From Marsupella aquatica (Eukaryota > Marchantiophyta): a stretch of DNA of 64,000 nt. The stretch is taken from assembly GCA_973895155.1 (NCBI GenBank), contig OZ316891.1, positions 19,034,001 to 19,098,000 of the forward strand. Reading direction: 5' to 3'. Below the pieces are notes generated by a model that saw only the letters and a program-made list of their open reading frames with translations, did no database searches and was not told the DNA's origin. The translations under genes and the position numbers were made by a program. Of the stretch, positions 36,045-46,259 are shown one piece after another. How positions within the stretch are numbered: position 1 is the stretch's first letter; each line of letters starts with the position of its first letter.

Positions 36045-37310
36045 TTTGCCCCTTCGCCAATCCTCTTCGACGAAGCAATCCAAACCCTAGTTCCGACAGC
36101 CAAGAAGAAAGTACAACCGAAATCGCAAACACACGCACTCCTTCGAACCCGGACGCGTGGTCTCTTCTCTTGCGTTAACGGTCGAAACCTAAAAGAAAAC
36201 CCTTCAGAATATCAGATCATCATCGTCGTGAGGCACGTATAGCAGCACACCGTGGAAGGTAAAGAGCAGACACAGAACCCCAACGAAAATCTTGCAGTAG
36301 CACATCAAAGTTCACTTTCGTATACAGCCAGCCAAGCCACTCTTGGAAGGAACTGCAGAAACGCCACTACCAGCACACCATCGGTTGTGAATACTGTAGG
36401 CACACACTTGCTTGCCAGTCCGCGCTAGTACCGTAGCTAGAGAAACAACGCAGCAAAAAATAGGCAATGCAACAGCAGCAGCAGACGAGCAGGGCACTTC
36501 TAGAGTAAGAGTTCAGCAATGTTAGAAGAAGAGGACAGCACTTTCTCCCACAAAAATAGGCTCCAGACACCGCTCTCGCATAAATAACAGCACAGCGTCA
36601 AACCTCAACCACCACCCAAACAGGACGAAGAGTAAACAAACACCTGTTCGAAGGAAGCCCTAACGCAGTCGAACCGAGTCGTCTCGTATCGTGTCCTGTC
36701 GAGTCGAGCCAGTCGATCGAGGAGGATAACAACCGATGAGGAAACCAATTACACGAATACAAGTGACCGGCACAGAAACAGAGCGAGCGCGCGAGCGAGA
36801 GCAGTGCCGGACTCGAGAAAACGGGAAAAGGGGAGAGGTGGGGAGGGCCGGAATGGACCGCACCGCACCTCAAGAAAAGAAAAGATGTCAAGTACTAGAC
36901 GAAGGGAGTGTTGAAACAGCAGCACCAGAAGTAGAAACAGAGAGGGTAGAGATCTGCTCGCGACGCTCCACAAAATTTGTGCGGCACGAGCTCGTATGGT
37001 AGAGAAGGTCGACGAAGGAACGGTCGAAAGAAAGGGAGAGGAGAGGAGAGAGGGCACGAGAGGGACGAGAGGCAGCAGACTGGCGAAGGACGGAGGCAGA
37101 GAGAGGGGGAGAGACAGGGGAGGAGAGTGGAGACGCTGCCTGTCGGTTTGAATCAAGGCGACGACGTGACGAGGAGGTGCGAAAGAGAGGGAGAACGGCG
37201 GGACCGTCCAGGAGGGGAGGGAACTAGGGAAGGGATGTCGCTCACTCAATTCATGTACGGAATGAATACATGTGTACAATCATTCATTTTTGGAAGTACC
37301 TACTGTTTCC
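36045..37310. promoter_or_regulatory. 5' flank of ALY/REF, purine/pyrimidine-biased
   Basis: The upstream region should contain the 5'UTR and promoter of ALY/REF, read on the minus strand. From about 36770 to 37220 the + strand is strongly GA-rich (gagagg and gaaagaga runs). This produces long low-complexity ORFs on both strands that I do not regard as genes. No specific element is called. Confidence 0.35.
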
Positions 37311-37580
37311 ACAATATCTTGCCCTAAAATAACATTTTCTCAAAATAACTTTCTCACCAGAGCCATTACTATAATGGAGGTTTGGGTAGCGTTCCTAGCC
37401 TGAACACAATATCTTGCCCTAAAATAACTTTTTCTCAAAATAACTTTCTCACCAGAGCCATTACTATAATGGAGGTTTGGGTAGAGTTCCTAGCCTACTC
37501 CAAGAAAGCCCAAATAGTTTCTCTCCCACTAGAGCCATTAGTGTTATGGAGGTTTGGGTAGAGTTCCTAGCCTAAACCCT
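37311..37580 (+). repeat. ~95-bp tandem repeat, about 2.7 copies
   Basis: Copies start acaatatcttgccctaaaat at 37311 and 37406, nearly identical. A shorter third copy (37520-37580) keeps 'agagccatta', 'tggaggtttgggtagagtt' and 'cctagcct'. Confidence 0.9.
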
Positions 37581-38955
37581 GCTCCAAGAAAGCCCAAAAT
37601 AATTTCTTCTTGACTAATGCCTTAGCAAACTGAGGGCCCCTTCTTTTTGTCAAGATTAAAAAACTCCAAACCAAAAATCTATCAAATTAAAGCTGAATAA
37701 TGCAAATACATCGAATGAAGGAGCCAAAGTCTGGAAATGTTTGGACCACATGTGGACCTGATCTTAAGATCTAGACAGATTAAGCACTCCACATCATGAA
37801 CTATGTGGGTCCAATGCTTGCCATGTAGGGTCAGTACACACCATACCTAAATGGACGCCTAGTACTTGTAAAGCCAACCACAGCCATTACCAATCATTAT
37901 ACCTTCCAGATTTATATTAAGAGGGAACAAAAAGAAGCAACAGGGACCTATGTCTTGGGCAGGCATCCTGGATACCAGGTACAGGATCAAAGAGGTCATG
38001 GCTCACAAGCAAATTCACTAAGTTTTCTTGTCTCCCTCCTTCAGTTGGCGAGGCAATCTTTTTCCTACTCTCCTCCTCAACTACCATTTGAAGTCCTTCA
38101 GCCTTGCTGATGCTATATACTCTATACCATCCCAGCTCCTTGTTTTTGTTTTACATTCTCAAAAATCAGGTCATAATATTGTGGACAAAAGTAACCTGCA
38201 TTGAGATGCAAGTTCCAATTTTAAGATCCCACCACAATTGACTTCACTTAATTCAATCAATCATAAGGGCGCACCAACAACATTCAATACAAACCCCAAA
38301 ATGCAAATGATACGTTCGAGTTAATAAGTTAGGGAAGCTTCACAGACAAAATTTGAAGATGATGCTAGGATGGACCGAGCACCTGAACCTCAAGTCCATG
38401 ACTTTACACACTTGACAATAAAGAGAAAGGCCCAAATGAGTGTTCCTGCCTCATACACTTAGATTCTTGATGTAGTTTAACTGACATTTAGAATTCCATC
38501 AGGCCTTCAAGGAGACAGGCTTTGTATTAATTTTGTTAGTGAAAGAGAGGGGAAACAAGGGGTCAAAACTATACTCTATGAGATTTTGTATATTTCTGAA
38601 CTCTGAAACAACAAACAAGTGACGGTCCCTTCTTATTCCATTGTTCATTAGTCTCAATGCTAGGCTCGGTTGATCTGAGTAAAACCAATCAGACCATATG
38701 GGAGAAATTTGTATTAACATAGTAGCCTAAGTGAGGAATGGACAACGTCAAAAATGGTCAGGGACAATGTGTCCATGCAGAGCTAGTTAATGTACAAGTG
38801 TCTTTCTTTATCTGTCTAGAAGTAAGGAGCAGTTCATCCTGAACTTGTGGATTGATGAACTCACAATATGTCAAATGTTGAGGTGAAATGTGTCCCTACT
38901 GAGCGAATTAATTCTTCTTCTTCTTTCTAAAAGGGAAATCTATGAAACCCCACAA
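37581..38955. other. AT-rich spacer, nothing recognised
   Basis: No coding pattern, clear repeat or RNA gene seen. Confidence 0.5.
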
Positions 38956-38961
38956 AATGGA

Positions 38962-39035
38962 AGAGTTAGCCACAATAGTTGAACCCAAGACCTATCAGTC
39001 TCTACACAAGTGAGCTACCACAAAGTCATGCCTCT
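38962..39035 (-). repeat. tRNA-like segment, candidate SINE head
   Basis: On the minus strand, gtggtagctcacttgtg resembles a polymerase III A box and ggtcttgggttcaac a B box, about 30 bases apart. No stable full cloverleaf is evident, so it is not called a functional tRNA. Confidence 0.35.
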
Positions 39036-39070
39036 CTAGGCTAAAGTACTTAATTATTGACGGATTTGGA

Positions 39071-39620
39071 AAGCTCTTGGCGAGGCGATGAAAATTGATA
39101 TAAATTGTGCCTCAAACGGTCAACATATGAGCAAGTTACCTCTAATTTAGGTTTTGTTGTTTCTTCAAATTTTTCGTGCATTTGACAATTTGGGCATTTT
39201 TGCGACTTGATTTGGATCATAACTTTCTTAATGCGGCTTGGATTGAGGACTTCTTGATGCTTCTAATAAGTTCTTGGCAAGGCGGTGAAGATCAATATGA
39301 ATTGTGCCCCAAACAGTCAATGCATGAGCAAGTTATGTGTGATTTAGGTTTTGACATTTCTTCAAATTTTTGTTGCGTTTGGCAATTTGGGTATTTGTGT
39401 AACTTGATTTGGATTGCAACTTTCTTAATGCGGCTTGAATTCAGGACTTCTTCACAATTTTGGGAAGCTCTTGGGAAGATGGTGAAGATTGATGCAAATT
39501 GTGCCCCTATCAACACATGAGCAAGTAATACCCGATTTAAGTTTCGTCGTTTCTTCAAATTTTGTCTACGTTTCGCGATTTGGGTTTTTGTGACTTGATT
39601 AGCATCACTTTGGAGTGTTC
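39071..39620 (+). repeat. 197-bp tandem repeat, about 2.8 copies
   Basis: The landmark 'ag.tcttgg.aag.cg.tgaa' recurs at 39071, 39268 and 39465, exactly 197 bases apart. Each copy continues with 'aattgtgcc', 'atgagcaagt', 'tttcttcaaattt', 'gatttggat' and 'cttaatgcggctt'. Confidence 0.92.
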
Positions 39621-40486
39621 CTGTGTATTCTAGCAAGCTTTGGTGGCCCTTTGTTTTTAGCATGCTTTTGGAGTACTATGCATTTTGCATTCCGGCTCTT
39701 TGGGAGTTGTAGCAACTCGGTCTACAATAGTGGAAGGATCTTCATTCTATCAACTCGTTGGTGGCCACATTGTTCTTACCTTAACAACCCCAAGTTGGAG
39801 GCGGCGTTTTCTTGGAATGACGCGGTGGGCTCCTTCCATTATTTTCCATTTCGTTCCACATACCTTGGTTGGGCCTAGTGTCGCTTACTTGTGCGCTTTT
39901 GCTTGTTTTTGGTTGTGGTCTTCCATATTTGCATTGAGAATGTTGGCGCATGGGAAGCGCCTAAATCCGAAAAACTATTCTCCTCCACTCTCCCCCCCCC
40001 CCTCGCGGTCACCCCTATGTTCACTTTCTTTCACCGAATCTTTTTCATATTCAGGATGCACCTATGCATGATGCTTTACCAGCCCTTCCTCCCATCAATG
40101 CCATGCCTTTTGTTCCCCAGTCTATTGGACACCCCATTGTCATTTGGGCCAGTCTTCACCTCTCTCCTCACACCATGTCCCAACCCTATCTTTCCAGCTT
40201 CCTCATCAGGCCTATTTCCACGTCTGTTTTGTCTCCACTTGTAGTGGAAAATTTCCCTCCTCCCTCCCAAGAGGAGCATCCTCAGTACACTTGTCAAGAT
40301 TGTGGTTGGGTTTCCATCTCCCTCCCTCATCATCAAGGGCGAGGCAAATCCCAACGTTGCTAGTAGGCGCAATCCCAACCCTAGCCCCCGACCTTGTTGG
40401 CTTTGCCCCTCCCTCAGGGGCCTCACTCTAAGGGGGGTCTCATAACACGCTCAATGTTTCTAGGTATTCTAGGTATACCCCTATCT
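39621..40486 (+). other. Possible 5' part of a decayed retroelement
   Basis: The pyrimidine-rich sequence contains an open frame at 40064-40363 with a C-x2-C-x9-H-H cluster (YTCQDCGWVSISLPHH). This could be an N-terminal zinc finger of the reverse-transcriptase element whose decayed RT lies at 46.3-48.5 kb in the same orientation. The link across the inserted Mutator-like element is inference. Confidence 0.3.
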
Positions 40487-40496
40487 TTTTGGAATA
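40487..40496 (+). repeat. MULE target-site duplication, left copy
   Basis: ttttggaata immediately before the left terminal repeat, matching 45467-45476 after the right one. Mutator-type insertions typically duplicate 8-11 bp. Confidence 0.85.
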
Positions 40497-40912
40497 CAGC
40501 TTTTTACTAGGTTAACCCCCAAACTGAGGCTTATTACAAAGTTGCCCCCCATTCTAATATAATTGCTATACTGCCCCCCGAACAGTAGATGGGTCAAAGT
40601 TCCCGGTATTCCAGGCCAGGGGCGCACCTCATTGGCTCTCCTTCACCCGAGCTGAGTTACCTTAACCCACCACCAGGTGGGAGTAACCCGTCCCGCCATC
40701 GCTACGGCAGCCGGTGCCCCGAGATGGAAATCCCCTCCCAGCCTGACCCTAGCATTGCTTCCCGTTCAGAAAACGGCCACGTTTAGCTGCAGCTGTAGCA
40801 GCGCCTCAAAGGGAAGCATTTCACGAGCGATTGCAACTCGCGATTGGCACTTCCCCTGAACATTTTGGCATCCCACCAGGCAGGCGCGACCCTAATCGCT
40901 GCATTTTGGCTT
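40497..40912 (+). repeat. MULE left terminal inverted repeat (~415 bp)
   Basis: Matches the reverse complement of about 45049-45466 from cagctttttactagg through the region ending gcaggcgcgaccctaatcgc. Weaker similarity continues a little further inward. Confidence 0.9.
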
Positions 40913-41426
40913 GAGAAAAGTTCAGAATTTCTTCTTGAAACAAAGGCCTCACTTCGAGCTTCAGTTCTGCCCATTTCGTTGCACTGGCCAACATCATTTT
41001 CATCGTCTCTGTGAGGTATGAATTTCAGCTCTCGTTTTGCATTGGATTCACCACTACAATATGTCAGGTCAATTCTGATTGCCTCTATTGTGCTTAAAAT
41101 AAAGTGAACTCACTTCTGGTCATTTTTGGTCATTGTGTAGGCAGCACGACAGCAGCACTTTGTGAGCGAATTCAGTTGACGACTGAATCGTCATTTCAGG
41201 TTGCAACTATCACAACAGACTATGCTCCTTCAAAAGCTTCAAAGCTCAACCAAGTAGTGGCCGTTCTAGCTCTCAATCATTTCTACTGGGCATTCTTGCT
41301 GTCAAACTTTGTGACACTCTGCAACCTTTTATCGACCTGCTGTGAAGTAGATTCGGTCCATTTTGTGATTTTCCTGCATTGAACATAACTTTGATTTCTA
41401 TCATAAATTGTCTTTTGTAGTGCACG

Positions 41427-43422
41427 ATGTTACCAATGCCACATTCATCTGAGAGAGTGGAAACAGAATTGAAGATAGGAAGAATGTTTGACAATTGGCC
41501 AGACCTGAAGAAATTGGTTGTGGATGAGGGAATTCGCACTGAGAGACTCTTGGTCACCGACAAGAAGGATGACTATAAGTGGAAGTTGAAATGTAAAGTG
41601 GATTCTTGCCCCTGGAGACTAAGAGCTACAAAAAAGTCCAGCACGGAGATCATCACTATCACAAAAACATGCTTGCAGCACACCTGTGAACGTGCTGAGC
41701 ATTACAAGCGACGAATGCATAGTAATTCAGACAGGCTAGCAGACAAAATCATGGATGTTATCCTGAAGAACAGACAAACACGTCCATCTTTCTTGCGAGA
41801 TTCGGCTCAGGCTTGGGTCCATCCGGATATCAAATACCATACTGCATATGCTGCCAAGCGGCGGTGCTTGAAGAGACTTGATGGAGATGAAACTGAGTCA
41901 TTCCATCTAATACCAGCCCACTGTCATCACATTCTTGAGAGGGACCCTACAGGAGTTGCAAAATATAGAGCACCTGATGGGCATCTAGATATGTTATTTG
42001 TGTGTCCTTCAGCATCTAGGGAAGCATTTCATCATTGTAGGCCCATGATTGCTTTGGATGGTACTCATACTCGCTGCATGTACCCTGGCATTTTGTTGCT
42101 AGCCACCACCTTGGATGCTAATAATACAGTCATCTTGCTAGCATATTGTTGGGTGCCTTCTGAAATGAGGCTAATTGGTTGGTGTTCCTGAATTTACTCA
42201 AAGATGCAATTCCAGATCTCTGCCGCCCTGGAGTTGTCTTTATATCTGATCGAGAGAAAGGCCTGACTGACGGAGTGCCAGAAGTTTTTCCACATGGAAC
42301 CCCGGCATATTGCACCTGGCATCTTGGGGAGAATGTGCAGAAGCACTATGGTAAGGAGATGAGAAAGCTATTTGACTCATTGCCTTATGCTGTGACCCCA
42401 ACCAAGTATGACTTGCGGTTACAACAAATTGAGGACAAAAAGAAGCCAGCTGCTGACTACATTCGCAGGACAGCAAACCCAAAGTACTACTCTCGAGCAC
42501 ACTTCCCATCCAGAAGGTTTGTTCACAGCCTATACTTCATTTATACTTGATTGAGGTTGTTGCCTTTCTATTAATGAATTTTTTTCTTACAAGACAGGGG
42601 GCCTACAATTGTTGATGTAGGTGGGGACATGAAACATCGCAGCAGGCCGAGAGTAGTAATAGGGCATTGAAACCTCAACGTCAGGAGGTGACATTGAACA
42701 TGTCGCAACAAATATGAGATTACATGATGGTGAAGTATTTTGAGAAGCGTGAGTTGGCTCAAACCTTGACTTCTCCATTTCCACCTAACATCATGAGCAC
42801 TTTGATTGAGGTGGAAGAAAAAGCAGCTCTTTTGACAGCCCATCCTTCCCATGATGTTGAGGTAAGAATCACTGATGACAGGAATAGACAATACATAGTG
42901 CAGCTTCAGCCACAATGGTCCTGCACTTGTGGTGATTTCCAGGACACTTTGTTGCCTTGTCTGCATGCATGGCGAGCCATAACTCGTCTACACAAGCGTC
43001 ATTATGATTATGTGTCTTCCTATTACAGCACCGAGACTTTTAAGAAAACGTATGATTGTCATTTGCCTGCCTTAGTTAGAGATGGGCTCATTCCAGACCC
43101 CTGGTGTGGTCCTCCACTGAAGAAGAGACGCAAAGGTCGTCCAACAGAGCGGCTAAGAATGCGGTTTAACGATGAGGAGGTCTGTAGGTTGCCACAAAAA
43201 TGTGGGGTTTGTGGAGCACGAGGCCATGACCGAAGGAATTGTCTAGAACGACCAACACGTGAGAAGGATGTGGAAGAACCTCAAACCACATCAGACATGG
43301 AGGAAGTTGCTGTGAATGATGAAGACGACCCCACCCACACTATCGTTGGATGGGGATCCCAAGAGAGCATGAACATTGGAAGCTTCTCACAGCTGCTAGC
43401 TACCATGGAGAGCCAACCTTGA
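41427..43422 (+). pseudogene. Mutator-like transposase (MULE), two lesions
   Basis: The N-terminal DNA-binding-type Cys region (CKVDSCPWRLRA) is followed by the DDE core: MIALDGTHT with the first Asp, VVFISDREKGL with the second, and TWHLGENVQKHYG. A SWIM zinc finger WSCTCGDF..LPCLHAW and a CCHC knuckle CGVCGARGHDRRNC complete the protein. An intron 42517-42620 (AAG|GTTTGT, acceptor gatgtag) restores SRR|WGHETS. Around 42160-42166 one base is missing from an A run, shifting the frame just before VFLNLLK. An in-frame TGA at 42715-42717 interrupts the segment before DYMMVKYF. The rest is open and conserved, so the copy was inactivated recently. The ATG at 41427 follows an acceptor-like tcttttgtag, so a 5' exon may exist. 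Confidence 0.92.
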
Positions 43423-43950
43423 CACTTCAATCTTTTCTGTGGAGGTCATCAAACTTAGTGCTGATCAATATTCACTACATTTTGCACAGTAGTAATAGAT
43501 TTTGGAACAAATTTTAGTAGACTGTAGTAGGCTTATAGATTTAGGTGCTACATACTCCCTGTTATGTGTGGATCAATGGTGAGGCAGATTTTGGCAGTGT
43601 ATTGTTCACACTGGTTTAGAGCCCAGTGTGAAAAAAGGAGTTACGTGAATTGAGAAGAACATCTCAGTCTATTAATTTGCAAACTTCATTATGATTCACT
43701 TTTCTTGTGGACATGACAGTATGAATTGCATGGCAACAGTACTTTTTGAACTTGGACTTTGCAGGATAGTGCATTGGACCTTTCCAAAAAAAAAGAACTT
43801 TGTATTATCTCAAAATTAGCCACTTGGGGCAATACAACAAAAATTGGAAGCACTTGCTTCACTTTGCTACAAAAACTACAAAATTGTTTACAATCTGTCT
43901 ACCTGAAACTCTGAGAAGCAAAAACTACTGAACAATATGTGGTCTGGTCT

Positions 43951-44571
43951 CTAATAATTGCCAGAGGCATGTCCTCGCCTTTGCAACAATCCACCTTGTA
44001 AATATGCACATGCCTCTTTCTCTGTTTTAAAGCTTTTAAACTTGCAGCCACTAAACCCATAGACCTGTCGTTCACATTCCTCCCATGTTTCATAGATACC
44101 TGGGGTGAAGCCACGTATGACAGCATAATATCTACGTCTTTGCCCAGGATGCCAGCCCCTACCATGTTCAACAACCAATTCCTGCAGCTCAGTGGACAAA
44201 TTTGCAGGTGCCATTGCTCTTGGCTTGTGGTCGTCTTCACCTGCCACATTGAGATTGAGAGGTGTTTGTTGAGTCTCCAGGTTCATAGGTGCCTGAGGTG
44301 TTTCATGCTGCTCGAATTGATCCAAAACAAGCTTTGTTTCATTCTGCAACAACCCTGCTTCCCGCCCTGCTTGCATCTGCAATGTTCCAAGTAGTGTTGG
44401 GTTGGGGGGTTCTGTTGATTGCTCAGGTGCAGTCTCTAACCACATGTGCAGCTTATCCCGACCAGTTTCCATGGCATCAGACACAAATCGAAAAATGGAG
44501 CCAATCACACCCAAGATTGCCCAGAGACATATTGCAAGTGCCTCCAATATGCTGCTTCTTGTTCTTGCCAT
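43951..44571 (-). CDS. MULE-borne membrane-helix / RNase H1 hybrid-binding-domain protein
   Basis: A 206-residue uninterrupted frame, with start ATG at 44571 (MARTRSS). A GTG-led extension to 44622 is not favoured. Residues about 8-34 form a hydrophobic helix (ILEALAICLWAILGVIG) preceded by Arg residues, suggesting a membrane anchor. A polar middle follows. Residues about 147-192 match the RNase H1 N-terminal hybrid-binding domain (also called the Cauli_VI/viroplasmin fold): YYAVIRG, PGIYETWEEC, VYGFSGCKFKSF and EKEACAYL. That domain binds RNA/DNA hybrids or double-stranded RNA in known members. No RNase H catalytic domain is present. It is convergent with the transposase and lies between it and the right terminal repeat, so it belongs to the element. 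Unlike the transposase it has no lesion. Its role is unknown. Confidence 0.75.
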   Translation of the reverse strand: MARTRSSILEALAICLWAILGVIGSIFRFVSDAMETGRDKLHMWLETAPEQSTEPPNPTLLGTLQMQAGREAGLLQNETKLVLDQFEQHETPQAPMNLETQQTPLNLNVAGEDDHKPRAMAPANLSTELQELVVEHGRGWHPGQRRRYYAVIRGFTPGIYETWEECERQVYGFSGCKFKSFKTEKEACAYLQGGLLQRRGHASGNY

Positions 44572-45048
44572 AGGAATGCCACCAAAATTGCTCACGAGTT
44601 CTACAATGCAACACGATCTCACTGTTGAGCACTAAAAGAGAATGATCCCAATCTGCCAAAACTATTCCCACACATTGAAAGCAAGTAAATGTATTGATTC
44701 ACACTGCTGTCGAACAGACAGAGGTGAAGTATATGAAGTTCAACAGCCGAGCAATCAGATGTGCACAAATACAAAAATGTATGTGCAGAAAAAGTGAGTT
44801 TGGAAATGAACAGGGGATTAGAATGATGTCGTCTCTTACCAAATGTAAGCTGGGACCGTTGCCTCTAATCGTGACTACAAATCGTGACCTGAGATTGCAT
44901 GGACGTCAATCAGCCAGGCTCAAACGCAAGTCGAGAGCCAATGTCACTAGCATTACTTCGCGAAATGGTATGAAGTCGAGCGTTTGTCGAAGCTTCCTTT
45001 GAACAAAAAATGCAGCAACTACCTCGAAGAAAAAACACAGTGACAACT

Positions 45049-45466
45049 CTTCACCCAAAACGCAGCGATTAGGGTCGGGCCTGCCTGGTGGGATGGCGAA
45101 ATGTTCAGGGGAAGTGCCAATCGCGAGCTGCATTCACTCGCAAAATGCTTCCCTTTGAGACACTGCTACAGCTGCAGCGAAACATGGCCAGTTTTTGAAC
45201 GGGATGCAATGCTAGGGTTGGGCTGGGAGGGGATTTCCATCTCGGGGCACCGGCTGCCGTAGCATGGCGGGATGGGTTACTCCTGCCTGGTGGTGGGTTA
45301 AGGTAACTCAGCTCGGGTGAAGGAGAGCCAATGAGGTGCGCCCCTGGCCTGGAATACCGAGAACTTTGACCCATCTACTGTTCGGGGGGCAGTATAGCAA
45401 TTATATTAGAATGGGGGGCAACTTTGTAATAAGCCTCAGTTTGGGGGTTAACCTAGTAAAAAGCTG
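45049..45466 (-). repeat. MULE right terminal inverted repeat
   Basis: Inverted partner of 40497-40912. The outer end reads ...aaaaagctg at 45466. Confidence 0.9.
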
Positions 45467-45476
45467 TTTTGGAATA
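45467..45476 (+). repeat. MULE target-site duplication, right copy
   Basis: ttttggaata, identical to 40487-40496. Confidence 0.85.
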
Positions 45477-46259
45477 TTCTAGAAATATTCTCAACATTCA
45501 TTTCTAAAATCCTATCTTCTTTATTCAAAGGAAAACCCTATTTTCTTTTATAATTCTCAAAATTGAATTTTAAAAACCCTAACATTCTTCTACATAAATT
45601 TAAATGTATTCTTCTCAACCCAATAAACAAACCCTATCCTTACTTTTGTAGGATGGGTATAAAGGAAAATAAGTGAGGACCCCGGGATCTCGGCAGGCTT
45701 GGCATTGGATTTGCACCATGGACCCATTGTAGCCTACCATCTTGGGTACATTAGACCCTGTCTTTATAACCACATTCCTCATGCGTTGTGTCCATTGGTT
45801 TGGTCCTCTTTGTTGCAGATCATGCAACTTATAATTATGCATCCTTTGGAGGTCTCCTATTGATCCTTGCTCATTGTTTTTCTAGAGCAAACTCTTACCC
45901 TCCATAGTCATGGTGGTCATGTTGGTCATCGAGGGGCTGCCTCATGATACACCATTTTTTTGAGAGGAGATTGGAAGTAGCTTAAGAAAGAGTACTTTCT
46001 TCGAGCTCGCTCCTTTATTGCACGTGCTTTGTCTGATCTTGCTCACCACTTCATTCCTCCTCAACATTGGCACCTTTGCCGAGCTTGTTGTTTAGCCGAG
46101 GCTGGAGAATATCGTTGCCATATCCAAGCCCTTTCTCCCACCACACCAGCTCCCCTTGGTGAGGTCACCTTGAGTGCCCTTCATGATCTTCATCCACAAC
46201 CCTCGCCACAGCCCTATGACGAGCTTCCCTTATATGTGGATAATTTTGAGCCTTAGGAG
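45477..46259. other. Flank between MULE and RT remnant
   Basis: AT-rich, then pyrimidine-rich sequence. Short frames (46029-46256) probably belong to the decayed retroelement, but no motif is firm. Confidence 0.35.

Larger units (their letters stand above)
40497..45466 (+). mobile_element. Complete Mutator-like element (MULE), 4970 bp
   Basis: Long terminal inverted repeats beginning cagctttttactagg bound the element, and it is flanked on both sides by ttttggaata (40487-40496 and 45467-45476). If the first base is counted differently the duplication is 8 bp, tttggaat. Inside are a Mutator-type transposase on + (two inactivating lesions) and a second ORF on - encoding a helix plus RNase H1 hybrid-binding domain. 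The repeats are roughly 93-95% alike by eye, so the insertion is fairly young, but this copy cannot move by itself without another transposase source. Confidence 0.93.

Noticed and set aside
36749-37327. Long ORFs on both strands (116-176 codons)
   Set aside because: Produced by GA/TC-biased low-complexity sequence in the ALY/REF upstream region.
38962-39035. Functional tRNA gene
   Set aside because: A- and B-box-like motifs exist but no cloverleaf with acceptor pairing could be drawn; kept only as a SINE-like candidate.
40589-40786. ORF near the left MULE end, repeated on minus at 45105-45374
   Set aside because: Both are translations of the terminal inverted repeat, not genes.
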